Source of the DNA: Erythroxylum novogranatense
Lineage: Eukaryota > Streptophyta > Magnoliopsida > Malpighiales > Erythroxylaceae
Length of the DNA: 64,000 bases
Direction: 5' to 3'
Assembly (NCBI GenBank): GCA_029891385.1
Contig: CM057230.1
Location: 52,245,414 to 52,309,413, forward strand
The notes below the pieces were generated by a model that worked only from the letters and a program-made list of their open reading frames with translations, made no database searches and was not told the DNA's origin. Positions 49,229 to 61,199 of the stretch are shown in pieces. Position numbers and translations under genes: made by a program. How positions within the stretch are numbered: position 1 is the stretch's first letter; each line of letters starts with the position of its first letter.

Positions 49229-51120
49229 CTCAGTATAGGCTTTAACTTCCTTCTTCTCCTCCTCTGTTAAGGTACTATCATTAGGATCCTAATATAGGAG
49301 TTGTTGAACCATTAACATTTTTACTCTAGAACTAGTCACCTTTTCTTTAGTGTTAGATCTTTTTAATACATTTAACTTCTTCAACTATGGTATTATCTAG
49401 TGAAGCTTCCTCACATATTTAAAGTTTTTCATTCCTTGAATAAGAACTTTCATTCCTTTAAAGATAGCTATATTAAATCCTTCTAATTATGCAAGGTAAT
49501 TGTTAAATATGAGGGAATCAACCTTTCACAATTGTTGAAGATATCTTAGCTCTATAACTTATACTCCACTTTCAAGGATCTTCATTATTCATTAGTCATT
49601 AATCAAAGCTCTATTCAGTTTCTTTTTTATCAACTATTTAGAGCTTTGTTTATTACTATATGTAAAATATCTTCAATCATACCTTAAATAGGTGATTCCC
49701 ATTTATTCTATACATTCCTTTTGGTCTTCAGAATAATTTTAATTGCTCATATTTCCTCATGCTTCTGACCTGTAGAATGGGGATTCAAAATATCCTACAA
49801 TGATCTAATGTTCATGTGGTATTGGTTCGATATTTGCGAGTTTATTTCAAAATAATATCCTTTGGAAATTGAAATTCAAAATATAGACATATATGACCAT
49901 TGCCTTGCTCTTACCTTATTGGCATCAAAAGATATAATTATTCTCATATAATACTGGTGCTAGTGATTTGAAATTCGATACCACTAACTTCCTAATCATT
50001 TGAGCTTGCTTATATTATACTTGCTCAACTTTTTTTCCCAAAACCATTATTGTTGGTTTAATTTCAACTATAAAATCTACTAAAAAATTCTTTGCATATA
50101 TGGGATGGGACTTTCTACTAAAGATCCCTTATACCTTTTTTTTTCCTTCTCCCTGACTTCCTTTTGTTGTCACATATGAACCGCTCCTCATTACTTGCCT
50201 AGTTAAGCCCTTTCTCTGCTAACACTACCTATTTAACTTATGCAGGATTGTATCTTACACTAATTTGATGATCTTATCCCCCCTCCATTACATTGTTATG
50301 GATTACCTTTTCTTTTTGCTCTCATGTTGTCTCTAATGTTATTGTGACCTTTAATTCGTTTTCTTTTGGACATTCACCTCCCTTCCTATCTTGTTGTTCA
50401 TTATCATTTTCCTTTAGAAAATGCTAACCTCTTTTTTCTTAGCTCTCACGTTTAATTACATTAACTCTTCATAATCTCCTATTATAAATTTCCTTCCTGT
50501 TGAGTTTCATAGTTTTCCTTGATGCCTCAAAGATGGTTTCTAATGGTAAGAAACTATGTTTGTATCTTCAAACATAGTCTCATTTTCCCTAAGCCTTATA
50601 GTTGGAATGAGCTTGGGAAATTCTTTTTCTAACTCCACACTATTACAAATCCTTATATAATCTATTCTCTTCGTTTTGGTAGTGGTCTCATCTATACAAA
50701 TAAGCTTGTCAATGAAGCTTGCAAGCATCCTCGACCCTCTTATAAACCAATATTAATGGAAAATTATGAAAATTCACCTATATAGGAACATTATTGTGTC
50801 TCACATTTTCCAACCTCAAATTAGGTTTCTATACCTCTAAAAAGATAATCTAGTTTGTTATATGTTAAGGCCTTACTTCAACCACACATCTAGTTTTCTC
50901 CTCAATTGAGAACTTGAATAATATTAGGTTTTTCTCTGATAAAAGGACTTCCATTAACCCTTTCCCTTTCCATTACCTTTTAGCACAATTGTTTATGGTT
51001 GGAAAGGGGGTGTTTCCCTTTAAAAATCTTACCAATGTAGCATTCCAACTCCTAGGCCCTTCCTTTAAGACTTTTATTTCTAGAGACATTACTCTTGTAC
51101 CATTTATAGATCTAAATAGG
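49229..51120 (-). pseudogene. L1-type LINE, 5' portion (ORF1 and start of ORF2, broken)
   Basis: Continues the LINE from 42613 on the other side of the chromovirus. On the minus strand 51100-51010 reads RSWNATLVRFLKGN and 50728-50540 reads FIDKLICIDETTTKTKRIDY followed by RICNSVELEKEFP. These match the DUF4283-type layout of plant LINE ORF1 (a W.ktLVgyf word, then a PL..D..T....RL.yARvCVE word). The endonuclease zone (about 50300-49350) is too decayed to trace. The 5' limit is approximate. Confidence 0.75.
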
Positions 51121-51449
51121 TAATACTTCAGCTTATAAACAATAGTTTTTCCAATATTTTATTTCTTGGTGTAAAGTTTGTAATATATGTGACAAATTAA
51201 GTGAATAGATGTTACACTGATGGTTAATGGTTAAAGGGTGGGATGGATTATATTGCTTTTTTAGTTTTAATTGGATTGGAAACAAATGGAGAGAAAGCAA
51301 GCTAAGGGACAGGTTGAGAAGAAGACAGTTGTATTAAGGGTAGATAGTTAGGGAGGACGGGACGAAGATCTCTTTTGCATTGTCAGGACTAATTATCCCT
51401 TCCATTCTTACTGCTCCTCCAACACCTATTCCATGCATGAAGATATAAC

Positions 51450-53300
51450 TTTAAAAGGAAGAATTTCCTCCTCTAGAGAAACAAACAAATGACATTAATA
51501 GGATTATTTCCAACCCTTACATTTGTTCTATAGGAATTACTTCTCATGGTATTATTGTCTCAAATCCAACTAATGAAGTACTTAATTGGCAAACCAATAA
51601 TGCTATTGCTCAAAACAAAGTTCTTAGCTGAATTGATACTAAGCTTTAAGGTCTCAACCAACACATATAAGCTACTTAAAAAAGAGTAGAATTTGTGTCT
51701 TCTCAAGTACAGAAGCTTTACACTTCTTGACAAGATCAAATGGTTCAACTTGATATTGATCTATGAAGATATATTGATATTCAATATTTTGCATCTGATT
51801 TCACCACCAAAAAGCAAGAATGCAAATGAGTCAAAGAAGTACTTCAACATATGGAAACAAACATACAAGTAGAATAGTCAAAGACTGTCTATGGAGTTTA
51901 ATCTAAACCATTTCCAATTATTCAGCCTATCTATTCAACTTTAGCTTATTATGAAGTTGTTGATTACGAGGTATTCAAAATGAATTATTCATTATTCATT
52001 ATTCAGAAATAGGCCACTCACCAACCTACTAGCCAATTAAGACCAAAAAAACCCAAAAAACTCAAGGTTGAAAAGAAATTTGATCCATCGCCCTCGTCAC
52101 CAAGCTTGCTGATCCTTAGGCAACAAACCCTATAGATAAAAACTCCACTTTCTTCACTATCTAAAACCCAATTTGTTCCATCCAAAAGAAAAGATAAAGC
52201 TCCTTAACAAGAGTTCATTGCAATTCTTGAACCATTATCTATCTTAGAAGAATCTGAAGGATAAATATTTGAAGATTCTAAATTTTTTAAACAATCTTAA
52301 GAAGTCTCAAAGCAATTTGTAGACTTATCTGAATTAGCTCAGATTATGATGACTATGCCATATACTTCTCAACAAATTAAGGTCGAACTAGAAATAAGTG
52401 AACATGAATCAACAAGGACCGAACTCCTCAAACCTCCTCCACCACTTATGCCTATACCTCCATCTTGTCCTACCTTAGGATGTTGATTTACCTTTGATGA
52501 TCTTCCACCTAAAAAATGGAGAGATCGTCTACATGAATTTGGTGCTTATATTGATTTACAAATGACTAGATTTGATACTGACTTAAGAGATATCTTATCC
52601 AAATTCACCTCTTGTTTTACTGGTACTTTAAAGAAATGGTGGAAAAGCTTGGATGATTATATTAAACTTCAATATGTTCAAGTAACATCTACTAGTATTC
52701 TTCTTGGAGTTATCCATAAAGAATTTATTGGAGAGTTTTAGCTCACTGATAAGCAAATCGACAAGAATATTTCGAATGAAGTGTTGTTCTAAGGATTTAA
52801 GAGATCGTCAAAAGCATTATCAACGTATAATGGAACAGTATTACCTATTTAATGGTTTTAATGATGCCAATCTCCATTATACATTCATTGCATCCCTTCT
52901 AGGTGAACTCCAACCCAAACTATAAGAAATGCCTTTTGGTAAAATTTATCAACTTGCATTAGCCTCTCTTAATAAACTCTATAATCAACCAGAGTCTTTT
53001 AAGAACATGATTAAAGGTGATCCTCTTTTGAAGAAGGCTTGTAAAAAGTATTATCTACAAATCAAGTGTAAGGAGAAAAAAGATTGTGAATGTTATCCCA
53101 AAAAGAAACATCACCATAAGAAGTTCTCCTATGAGCGATCTCAAAAATTCAAAACTTTTAATGGAAGTTATCCAAAGCCATTCAGAAGAAATAACAGAGT
53201 AAATCTATACGATTCTTTAATAAGAGAACTCCTCATTCTAAAAAAGCATATCAATGCTTTATTTGTATCAAGGTATGACATTTTGCTATCCTAATAAGAC
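51450..53300 (+). pseudogene. Endogenous pararetrovirus-like (Caulimoviridae) coat-protein/zinc-knuckle region, broken
   Basis: Separate reading pieces in several frames resemble the capsid region of endogenous plant pararetroviruses of the Petuvirus/Florendovirus style: an LPPKKWRD word near 52505, a FTGTLKKWWKSL word near 52615, a LASLNKLYNQ word near 52955, a lysine/cysteine-rich segment with IKCKEKKDC near 53062-53105, and a CFIC start of a CCHC knuckle near 53250. An upstream NPTNEVLNWQ word near 51570 fits the same family. Stops at 52739, 52923 and 53276 and several frameshifts interrupt it. No protease, RT or terminal repeat was found nearby, so it is a dead partial copy. A gypsy-type gag is a less likely alternative. 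Confidence 0.68.
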
Positions 53301-54360
53301 GAAAAGAGATTTGAAACTGTTGGAAACCATTGAGGCTAGTATGCCTATTAATGACAATATTAATATTGAGGATATTTTGAAGAACAATTTAATGAAGATG
53401 AAGAAAAGAAATTTGTTGTACATATCAATTCCTCTAATGTTGAATTTGACTCATCTAAACATTTCACAGAAGATGAAGCAGAGGATGATAACTTGTACAT
53501 GATACAACAACCATGTTTCAAAATAACCTCAAAATCTATCATTGTTTCACGCCTTTATGTCCATACACAATTGTTATAAGAAGATAAATATGAATCTGTC
53601 AAAATCAATAGAAAAAATTATCAAGCACAACAATCTTGTTGCGAAGTGTTGTATAAGAAATAATAAGACTATTAGCAAAATGATTACACCACAATATTTT
53701 TTATCATAATTTAATTTTAGTTTAAATATTTAAACATATTTTAAAAATATTTAATTAAACTCTAAGTTAACAAAGCCGTCAATTTTGCACTAAAAAATTA
53801 TTGTTAAAATATTTTATTATTTATTTATGAGCTTCATTTTTAGGGATGACAATTGCTAACTCATGAGTTTAAATTTAGTTGTTTTCAATTGGTCAACCCA
53901 TGGATCAGGCTCAAACTGACTCAACACTTAATTACTCTAAATAAAACAATATTGTTTTATTTAAAAAAATTGAGCCTCAGGTATGCTTGAATCTGAGTAA
54001 CTCAAGTTTGAATTTAATTAAAAAATAAATTATTCTATATTTTTAATTTTAAAAATATTATTTTAAAATTTTTGACACATTTAACCTACGTGCCAGCCTT
54101 TTTCATTTCTATACGGCGAGTGGACCATAGAAACTAGTCGTGCATCCCACAAACGCTGCCCAAACAGCGTGTAGCTCCTTTGCCCGTGGACAACATTTTG
54201 CTCCTTTCCCAAACGACAACGTCTAGCTCCTCACATGTTGTCCACAATCTAGTTCGGTGTTGGTTGATCCCTTTGGCTCTTCTTCCATGTCTCAGAATCA
54301 AATTTGCCTAGAGCTACAGTTGTCCCAAGATATTCATAAAAAATCCCATGCTTTTGCTCA
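53301..54360. other. AT-rich intergenic DNA
   Basis: Up to about 53660 it may hold further decayed pararetrovirus sequence. After that it is AT-rich with a palindrome at 53938. From about 54080 composition rises toward the candidate exon and may be its 3' UTR (minus strand). Confidence 0.5.
53938..53963. repeat. Perfect 26-bp palindrome
   Basis: Centred on ACAATATTGT and extended on both sides by AT-rich arms without a mismatch. Confidence 0.85.
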
Positions 54361-54491
54361 TTAATGCCCCCTTGACAAGCTTGGATTTCTATCATCATCT
54401 TTCCCTAATGTTGCTCTCTGTGTCCAATCTGGCGTACGACCACGATTCTCCTCAAAATATTCTGCTAGTGCTAGCCACACAGCCTCCTTTG
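54361..54491 (-). pseudogene. Candidate host gene, last exon, 3' half (cut by copia insertion)
   Basis: Minus strand: open for 43 codons from the copia border to a TAA at 54363-54361, containing KEAVWLALAEYFEENRGR and TPDWTQRA. Composition is less AT-rich than the surroundings and the residue mix looks like real protein. The other half is at 63097-63195, and the two are in the same frame once the copia element and one target copy are ignored. I do not recognise the family. Whether the gene is still expressed in any form is unknown. Confidence 0.55.
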
Positions 54492-55742
54492 TGTTGAAAT
54501 TATGACTATGACTCAATCGCTATATAATAGATTGAACAATTTAGTTTTGAAATTATTAACTTTGTTTAATAAAATGACAAATATTTTTATCATATTATGT
54601 TAATTGTTTTTATTCTAATATAATAAGTCCTTGGTTAAATTTATATACTTGCCATCATAGTGAAGATTATGATAATGAGAGTCAAGTCTTTAGAATTTAA
54701 TCTAAAAACGTTCTTGATCATAGGATCACTAAACAAGGACTTTAATGATCCGATTAGATCAATATATATGTAATAGTATCTATTGGATATATATTAGTAG
54801 ATCTCATTTACTAAGTTACATATATAGATGATGCATATAAGGATATGATCATTGAACTGACCAAACTGAAAATTCTCAATGGTTAATATTACCTATGAGT
54901 TGTCAAGTGAGATATTCTCATAAGAATTAAAATGTATATTTTTCCTTAGACCTGAGATCATCATAGTAATCAATAGGTTACTTATTATGTTTTGATGTCA
55001 GACACCTAGTGTGTAAAAATTCTAGTTGAATGATCATTCGATATAATTAAGTACATATCTGATTAGTGGTGAGTCAAGATGGGATCCATCGACTCTAGGT
55101 AATGAGTTTGAATTCTATGTTGTCATTGATCTTAATGATTGTTTCAAGACCTTGGCCAGGGCGATTGAATGAATAAGGAAAAGGAGTTTTCTAAGTCATT
55201 CACCAATCATTAATAATCGACATGTAACATAGTTGGTTATCTAATAAGGTTTGACAGTTAAACCATACCTTAGGATAATCCGGAGTTGTAATAATGGAAG
55301 GTAATTATACATTATCCTTAACTAGGTTATGTTTTTGTAAGGTTGTTACTTCACACTATCCGGTCGTTGAGGAGTGTTGCTAGACGCCAACCTTGATTAG
55401 TAATTAATTAGATTAATTACTGCAGGCTTAGTGATGAACTTATGTAGTCACACACTTACGAATGTAATATTTTTCGTTTATGATTATTTAATTTATTATG
55501 AGATAATTTATTAAATAATCTATATATATATTATTATATTTTTGCTAGCACATAAAATATAATTAATATTGGAAATTCTCTTGCACAAAATAAATGAATA
55601 AAATAAAATAGTTTTATTTTATTTCATTTTAGAAATAATAACAAAATAAAATAGTTTCATTTTATGTTATTTTATAAATAATAATTATTATTTATTCAAA
55701 AATCAAAATGAAAAAGAAAATATCGTTAACTTGCATTTGGTG

Positions 55743-55780
55743 GTTATTGTTTTGGTTTTGGTTTTAACCAAAACAATAAC
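55743..55780. promoter_or_regulatory. Hairpin upstream of the copia promoter
   Basis: GTTATTGTTTTGGTT and its exact complement AACCAAAACAATAAC with an 8-base loop, about 50 bases before the TATA-like box. An identical hairpin is in the 3' LTR at 62451-62488. Confidence 0.85.
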
Positions 55781-55929
55781 GAAACGTTGCATGGATGTGT
55801 GTAAAAGGCTTTGCATAAAGTGTTGTGTATAAAAAGGTAAACACAGAGACTTACGGAGATATAGAGATACCTTTTCACATTGTTTTCATTTTGTTTTAAG
55901 AGTAAGAGAAGACAGTAAAGTGAAAAAAA

Positions 55930-56125
55930 AACTCTTTGTTTTTCCTTTCCTGGTTTTTTGTAAAGCATACGTGAACAAAACCATATAGAGGGAAATATAG
56001 ATTTCTTTGTTTTTTGCGCGTTGATAGAAAAACAAAGATACAGATATGCCTTGTTTTTTTGTACGTTATAAAGAAAACAAAGATATAGAAATATTCTTTG
56101 TTTTTGTTATTTGTACTGAAATATA
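55930..56125. repeat. Serial small foldbacks in the copia LTR
   Basis: CTTTGTTTTT or CCTTGTTTTT followed a short way on by AAAACAAAGATA occurs at least twice in a row. It is repeated in the 3' LTR near 62640-62830. Confidence 0.75.
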
Positions 56126-56393
56126 AACAAAAGAAAAAGGTAGAAAAATTGTTTTCTCTATTCTTGAAGAAATGGTTCTTCAAATTTATCCATAATCATA
56201 TCAAGTGTTGAAAGCGGAACATATTTTTTGGTGTGAAAAATATAGAGGTTTCATGTTTTCGAAGTTTCGAATCGAATAATCGTCATTTTCAAGTATTTAT
56301 TTGACCTATTCTTATTATTAGTATGTTGTTAAATGTAATAGATAGCATATGATTGCAATTTTTAATTTCCGCTGCATATTGCGATCCTTCAAT

Positions 56394-56405
56394 TGATATC
56401 AGAGC
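56394..56405 (+). promoter_or_regulatory. Copia primer-binding site (one mismatch)
   Basis: TGATATCAGAGC, one base from TGGTATCAGAGC, two bases after the LTR. Confidence 0.9.
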
Positions 56406-57934
56406 TAGTTTTTGCGTTTATATCATACTTGACAAATGACCCCTGATTTGCGTATTTTATTGTATTTTCATTTAATATGCATGAGAAAATCTTGGTTGTT
56501 TTGTGAAATGGGTTTCACCGAAATCGAACCACTGCAATCCATAGCCATTCTTCATTTCACGTTGATATAACAAAAACGAAGAACCGATGAAAAGTAACGT
56601 GTATATGAGAGGTTGTTTTTTGTATTTGTTTTTAGTAAGTGAATTCAATGTTAAAAGCTTAAGGAGATTCACTGTGTAAAACGATAACTAGTTAAAAGCC
56701 TTTGGACAAGTGTTGCCCATACAAATGTGCAAGGTAAATGCATTAAATGCATGTAATGGGTATTGTATGATGGTTAAATGCAAAGATAGGTTTTGTGTTT
56801 GGATTTCACAAAAGTTGCCTTTAACAGATGTTGTACCTATACTTTTGCACGGTAATAGGCATGAGTTAAGTGCGGTTATAAAATTCATTAAATGCTTGTA
56901 AAAGGTGCTATATGCAAAGGTGGTATAAATGTTACTTATGACAGATGTTGCGTGTACAAATGATGATAGAAAGTTTTCAAAGCATTTGTTTTAAAAGTAC
57001 AGTAAACTTGTTACAAACAATTTGAAACACATGCAGCACACAGGTACTTGGACAGATGTTAAAAATAGGCATGGTACTCATTAATTATCATTGTCCAGAT
57101 GTTGAAAACTTACATGTTACTCATTCAATATGCATGAGTTTATATTGGTTTCACGTGGATATAGAAACAGAAAACTTAAAAGAGTTTATAATGATAAACG
57201 ACTTTAATTGTAATATGATGCATTTGGTTAAAGGTGTTTTAACAGATAACGAACGTAAACAATGTAATAGAATTTTTGTTTTAAAAAAATATTTGGTTTA
57301 AAAGTTTGTTTAACCATATGTTGTGTGCACGGTAACGTTAAATATAATTGAAATAGCATGGTATTAAATGTTATTGATAAGGTGACATGATCATTAGTGT
57401 TATTAAAGTTGTTTAATAACATAAAATCTTGATCTTTAAAATTATAAAGTTTATTTTGATATAATATATGATATTTTATCAAAAGAAATTTTCCACCCAA
57501 ATAGATAATAATATTTATTTTTGTTTACAAGGAATAACATGATAACAAGGTAACTTGTAGTTCAAGGATAAATAATATTTTCTATTGCATATGATGCATG
57601 TGTGAGGAAAAATTATTTAATTTTATACTTTTGGCCTAGACTACCTAGGGAATATTAAATTAATTAATTCTCCATCACTTGGATGGATAAATTAAATTAT
57701 ATAAATAGGAACGACCTGACAACCAGGGGACTATTTAGTATTGAGCCTACTATAAAATTTTATATGATAAAATAGGCAATTTATCACTCTTTAATTATGC
57801 ATGAGTAACGACTTGGCAACCAAGGGACTCATTCATGTTTTAAAGATGTTATATCATTTAGATAAAAGTCCATGTCTAATGATATATGATTGTGTTCTTA
57901 TTTTGGTGTTTTCTCTTTTATTAGATTTCTCAAA
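56406..57934 (+). other. Copia 5' leader, non-coding
   Basis: About 1.5 kb with ACAGATGTT-type words recurring (near 56826, 56941, 57051). No gag-like frame until 57935. Confidence 0.7.
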
Positions 57935-58230
57935 ATGTCTACTATATCACTGCGAAGCATTCTTGATGCTAACAAGCTAGCGGGTAACAATTTTGATGAT
58001 TGGTACCGCAATCTGAGAATTGTTCTCATGCATAAAAAAAAATTATCGATGTGATCGATAAACCCATGAAGGAAGAGCCTCCTGAGGGAATTGATGATGC
58101 TAATGCATTGGATGCATATTTTAAGTATCGCCCAGAGTATTTGGCCACTTTGAAAGGCAAGAAACAAGGTGGGACATTTATGAAAAATGTTTTCATGATT
58201 TCTTTAACTACTATTGATTCTACTAAATAG
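57935..58230 (+). pseudogene. Copia gag, N-terminal part only
   Basis: The ATG at 57935 opens SLRSILDANKLAGNNFDDW and YRNLRIVLMHKKK, typical of copia gag. A shift in the run of A at about 58036-58044 moves the frame; the matching continuation is MKEEPPEGIDDANALDAYF in another frame. The middle and end of gag, including the zinc knuckle, are missing. The frame meets protease sequence after a TAG at 58228-58230. Confidence 0.88.
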
Positions 58231-61158
58231 GTATTAGATACCGGTAGTAGCTTTAACATCTGCAATATGTTGCAGGGTTTAAGGATCAGTAGGAGATTAA
58301 AGAAGGGAGAAATAAAGTTACAAGTAGGGAATGGAGCAAGTGTTGTTGCTCTAGCTGTAAGAACTATTTCTCTTGTTATACCTACGGGAAAGACTTTATT
58401 ATTGGAAGATTGTTATTATGTTCCTAAGTTTGTTTTGAACATTGTTTCCATTTCGTCATTAGACAAATGTGGATTTCATACAATCTTTAAGAATAACCAA
58501 TGTAATATATTTCATGGTGACGAATTATATATCAGTGGTTATTTACAATATGGTCTTTATGTCTTACCTGAAATAGTTGTTTGTTTAATTATGAATGTTT
58601 CTGGTCATAAAAGGAAGAAAGATAATCAATCAAGTCAAACTTACCTTTGGCATTGTAGACTTGGTCATATTGGTGAGAAAAGAGTAAACAAGTTACACAA
58701 AGAAGGATGCCTTGGTCAATATGATTATGAATCATATGAAACTTGTGAATCTTGTCTAAAAGGCAAAATGACTAAATCTCCTTTTACTGGAACTGGAGAG
58801 AGAGCTAGTGAACTGTTAGGACTTATACATACTGATATATGTGGGCCTATGAAAGTTCAAGTTAAAGGTGGATATTCTTATTTTATCACCTTCACTGATG
58901 ATATGTCTAGATATGGATTTGTGTATCTTATGAAACACAAGTCTGAATCATTTGAAATGTTCAAAAGATTTCGTAGTGAAGTTGAAAAGCAAACTGGTAA
59001 GGGTATAAAGGCACTAAGATCTGATCGTGGCGGTGAGTATCTTAGTGATGATTTTGTTGATTATCTAAGACAAGATGGAATCTTGTCTCAGTGGACTTCT
59101 CCAGGAACACCACAACACAATGGTGTTTCCGAAAAGAGAAATCGAACCTTATTAGATATGGTGAGATCTATGATGGGGTTCACTGATCTTCCTATCTTCC
59201 TATGGGGATATGCTTTAGAAGCCACTGCATATTTATTAAACAAAGTGTTTATGGCCAGAAATGCAATCTTTTTATAAAGGGAGTTCCTTAATGAAGGAAG
59301 TCATGGTGTAAAAATAGATCTTGATGAAATTCAAGATTTTGATGAATCAACACAAGCTCAAGAGCATCAGACACATATTGAGTAACCTTTACTTGATATC
59401 TTGAAATTAGCACATACAGTACCAGCCTCAACCGTTGAGGAGAGTGGACCGATTAATGAACCTGTCCAAGAACTTATGCAACAACAAGATCAAGTAGAGG
59501 AAGAACCTATTGTACATAAGCCTCTTAGAAGGTCTACAAGGGATCGTCGTGCACCAGATAGATTAAACTTAATGGTGCAAGGTGACGAAGATAGTCATAT
59601 TGATGATGACCCTAGGACTTACGAAGAGGCTATGGCAAGTCCAGATTGTGAGAAGTGTTTTAAGGCCATGGAATCCGAGTTAGAATCCATGAGAATCAAC
59701 AAAGTATGGACTTTGTTTGATCCCTCAAAGGATATAAAACCCATAACATGTAAATGGGTATTTAAGAAAAAAATTGAAGTGGACGGGAATGTTGAAACCT
59801 ATAAAGCCTGTCTTGTTGTCAAGGGATATAATCAAAAAGAAGGTATTGATTATGATGAAACTTTTTCCCCTGTGGCAATGTTCAAATCTATTCGGATTCT
59901 ACTTGCTATAGCTGTATATTATGATTATGAGATATGACAAATGGACGTGAAAACAACTTTTCTTAACGGAGAGCTCAAAGAAGATGTCTATATGACTCAA
60001 CCTGAAGGTTTCACGTTGCCATCTGCTCCTAATAAAATATGTAAGCTACAAAGATCCATATCTAGATCGAAGCAAGCTTCACGAAGTTGGAATATTCGCT
60101 TCAATATAACAATCACAAAGTTTGACTTTGTTATATGCGAAGAAGAGCCATGTGTGTACAAAAAGGTTAGTGGGAGCATAGTTATTTTCCTAGTGCTATA
60201 TGTAGATGACATATTGCTAATAGGAAATGATGTACCAGTCATGCAAAAGACAAAGATTTGGTTATCTGAACAGTTCTCCATGAAGGATTTGGGAGAAGCA
60301 GCTTACATTCTTGGAATCAAGATCTATAGAGATAGATCAAGGAAGCTGCTAGGACTTTCCCAATCCATGTACATTGATACTATTTTAAAAAGGTATCACA
60401 TGGAAAATTGCAAAAAAGGTTATCTACCGATAAGTACTGGAATTTCTCTTAGTAGGGAGGAATGTCCTAAAACCCTAAAAGAAAGAGAACGCATGAGTAG
60501 GGTCCCATATGCCAACGCAGTGGGAGCTATCATGTATACCATGACATGTACAAGACTTGATGTAGCCTATGTGCTAGGAGTAGCAAGCAGGTATCAAGGT
60601 AACCTAGGTGAGGAACTTTGGAAAGTAGTTAAAACCATTCTTAAGTACTTGCGAAGAACTAAGGACCAATTTCTCATATATGGAGATTATGAATTAAAGC
60701 TAATAGGCTACACTGATGCTAGCTTTGCATCAGATAAGGATGATAGCAAATCTACCTCTGGTTATATTTTCACCTTGAATGGAGGAGTAGTGAGTTGGAA
60801 AAGTTCCAAGCAAGCTACTGTAGCTGATTCAGTTACTGAAGCAAAATACATAGCCACATGTGAAGCAGCTAAGGAAGCTGTTTAGATGAAAAAGTTCTTA
60901 ACTGAACTTGGTGTGGTTCCTTCGATAAAGGAAGCTGTTCCATTATTGTGTGACAATACCAGCGCTATTGCATAAGATAAGGAACCAAGGTCGCATCAAA
61001 GATCCAAACATTTTTTGCGAATGTATCATTTGATTCGAGAAATTGTTGAGCGTGAGGACGTTCAAATTCACAAGGTTGAAGGAAAGGAGAATGCTGCAGA
61101 TCCCTTCACTAAGGCGCTTGGATTAAAGGAGTTTGATAAGCACAAAGGGAAGATATGA
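58231..61158 (+). pseudogene. Copia pol: protease, integrase, RT, RNase H
   Basis: A single frame from 58231 to the TGA at 61156-61158 holds all domains. Protease: VLDTGSS at the start. GAG-pre-integrase zinc site: H.CRLGH with CESC, near 58650-58755. Integrase: HTDICGP, RSDRGGEYL and the E in NGVSEKRNR give the DDE triad (58828-59140). RT: CKWVFKKK, then QMDVKTTFLNG and YVDDI (60199-60213). RNase H: YTDASFASD and SKQATVADSVTEAKY, then DPFTKAL. Stops break it at 59275, 59383, 59935, 60883 and 60973. Between LLNKV and FMARNA (about 59250) the end of the integrase region is deleted. Confidence 0.94.
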
Positions 61159-61188
61159 TTGAAGTTCATGAGTGATTGGGTCTAGGTC

Positions 61189-61199
61189 AAGTGGGAGAT
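61189..61199 (+). promoter_or_regulatory. Copia polypurine tract
   Basis: AAGTGGGAGAT directly before the 3' LTR. Confidence 0.9.

Larger units (their letters stand above)
54492..56391 (+). repeat. Copia 5' LTR, 1.9 kb
   Basis: Begins TGTTGAAATTATGAC and ends GCGATCCTTCA. Contains a 15-bp-stem hairpin (55743-55780), a TATA-like TATAAAAAGG near 55828, and a run of CTTTGTTTTT/AAAAACAAAG words (55930-56125). Confidence 0.93.

Noticed and set aside
55744..56183. Phe/Lys-rich minus-strand open frames in the copia LTR
   Set aside because: Present in both LTRs because of the CTTTGTTTTT foldbacks; no protein family.
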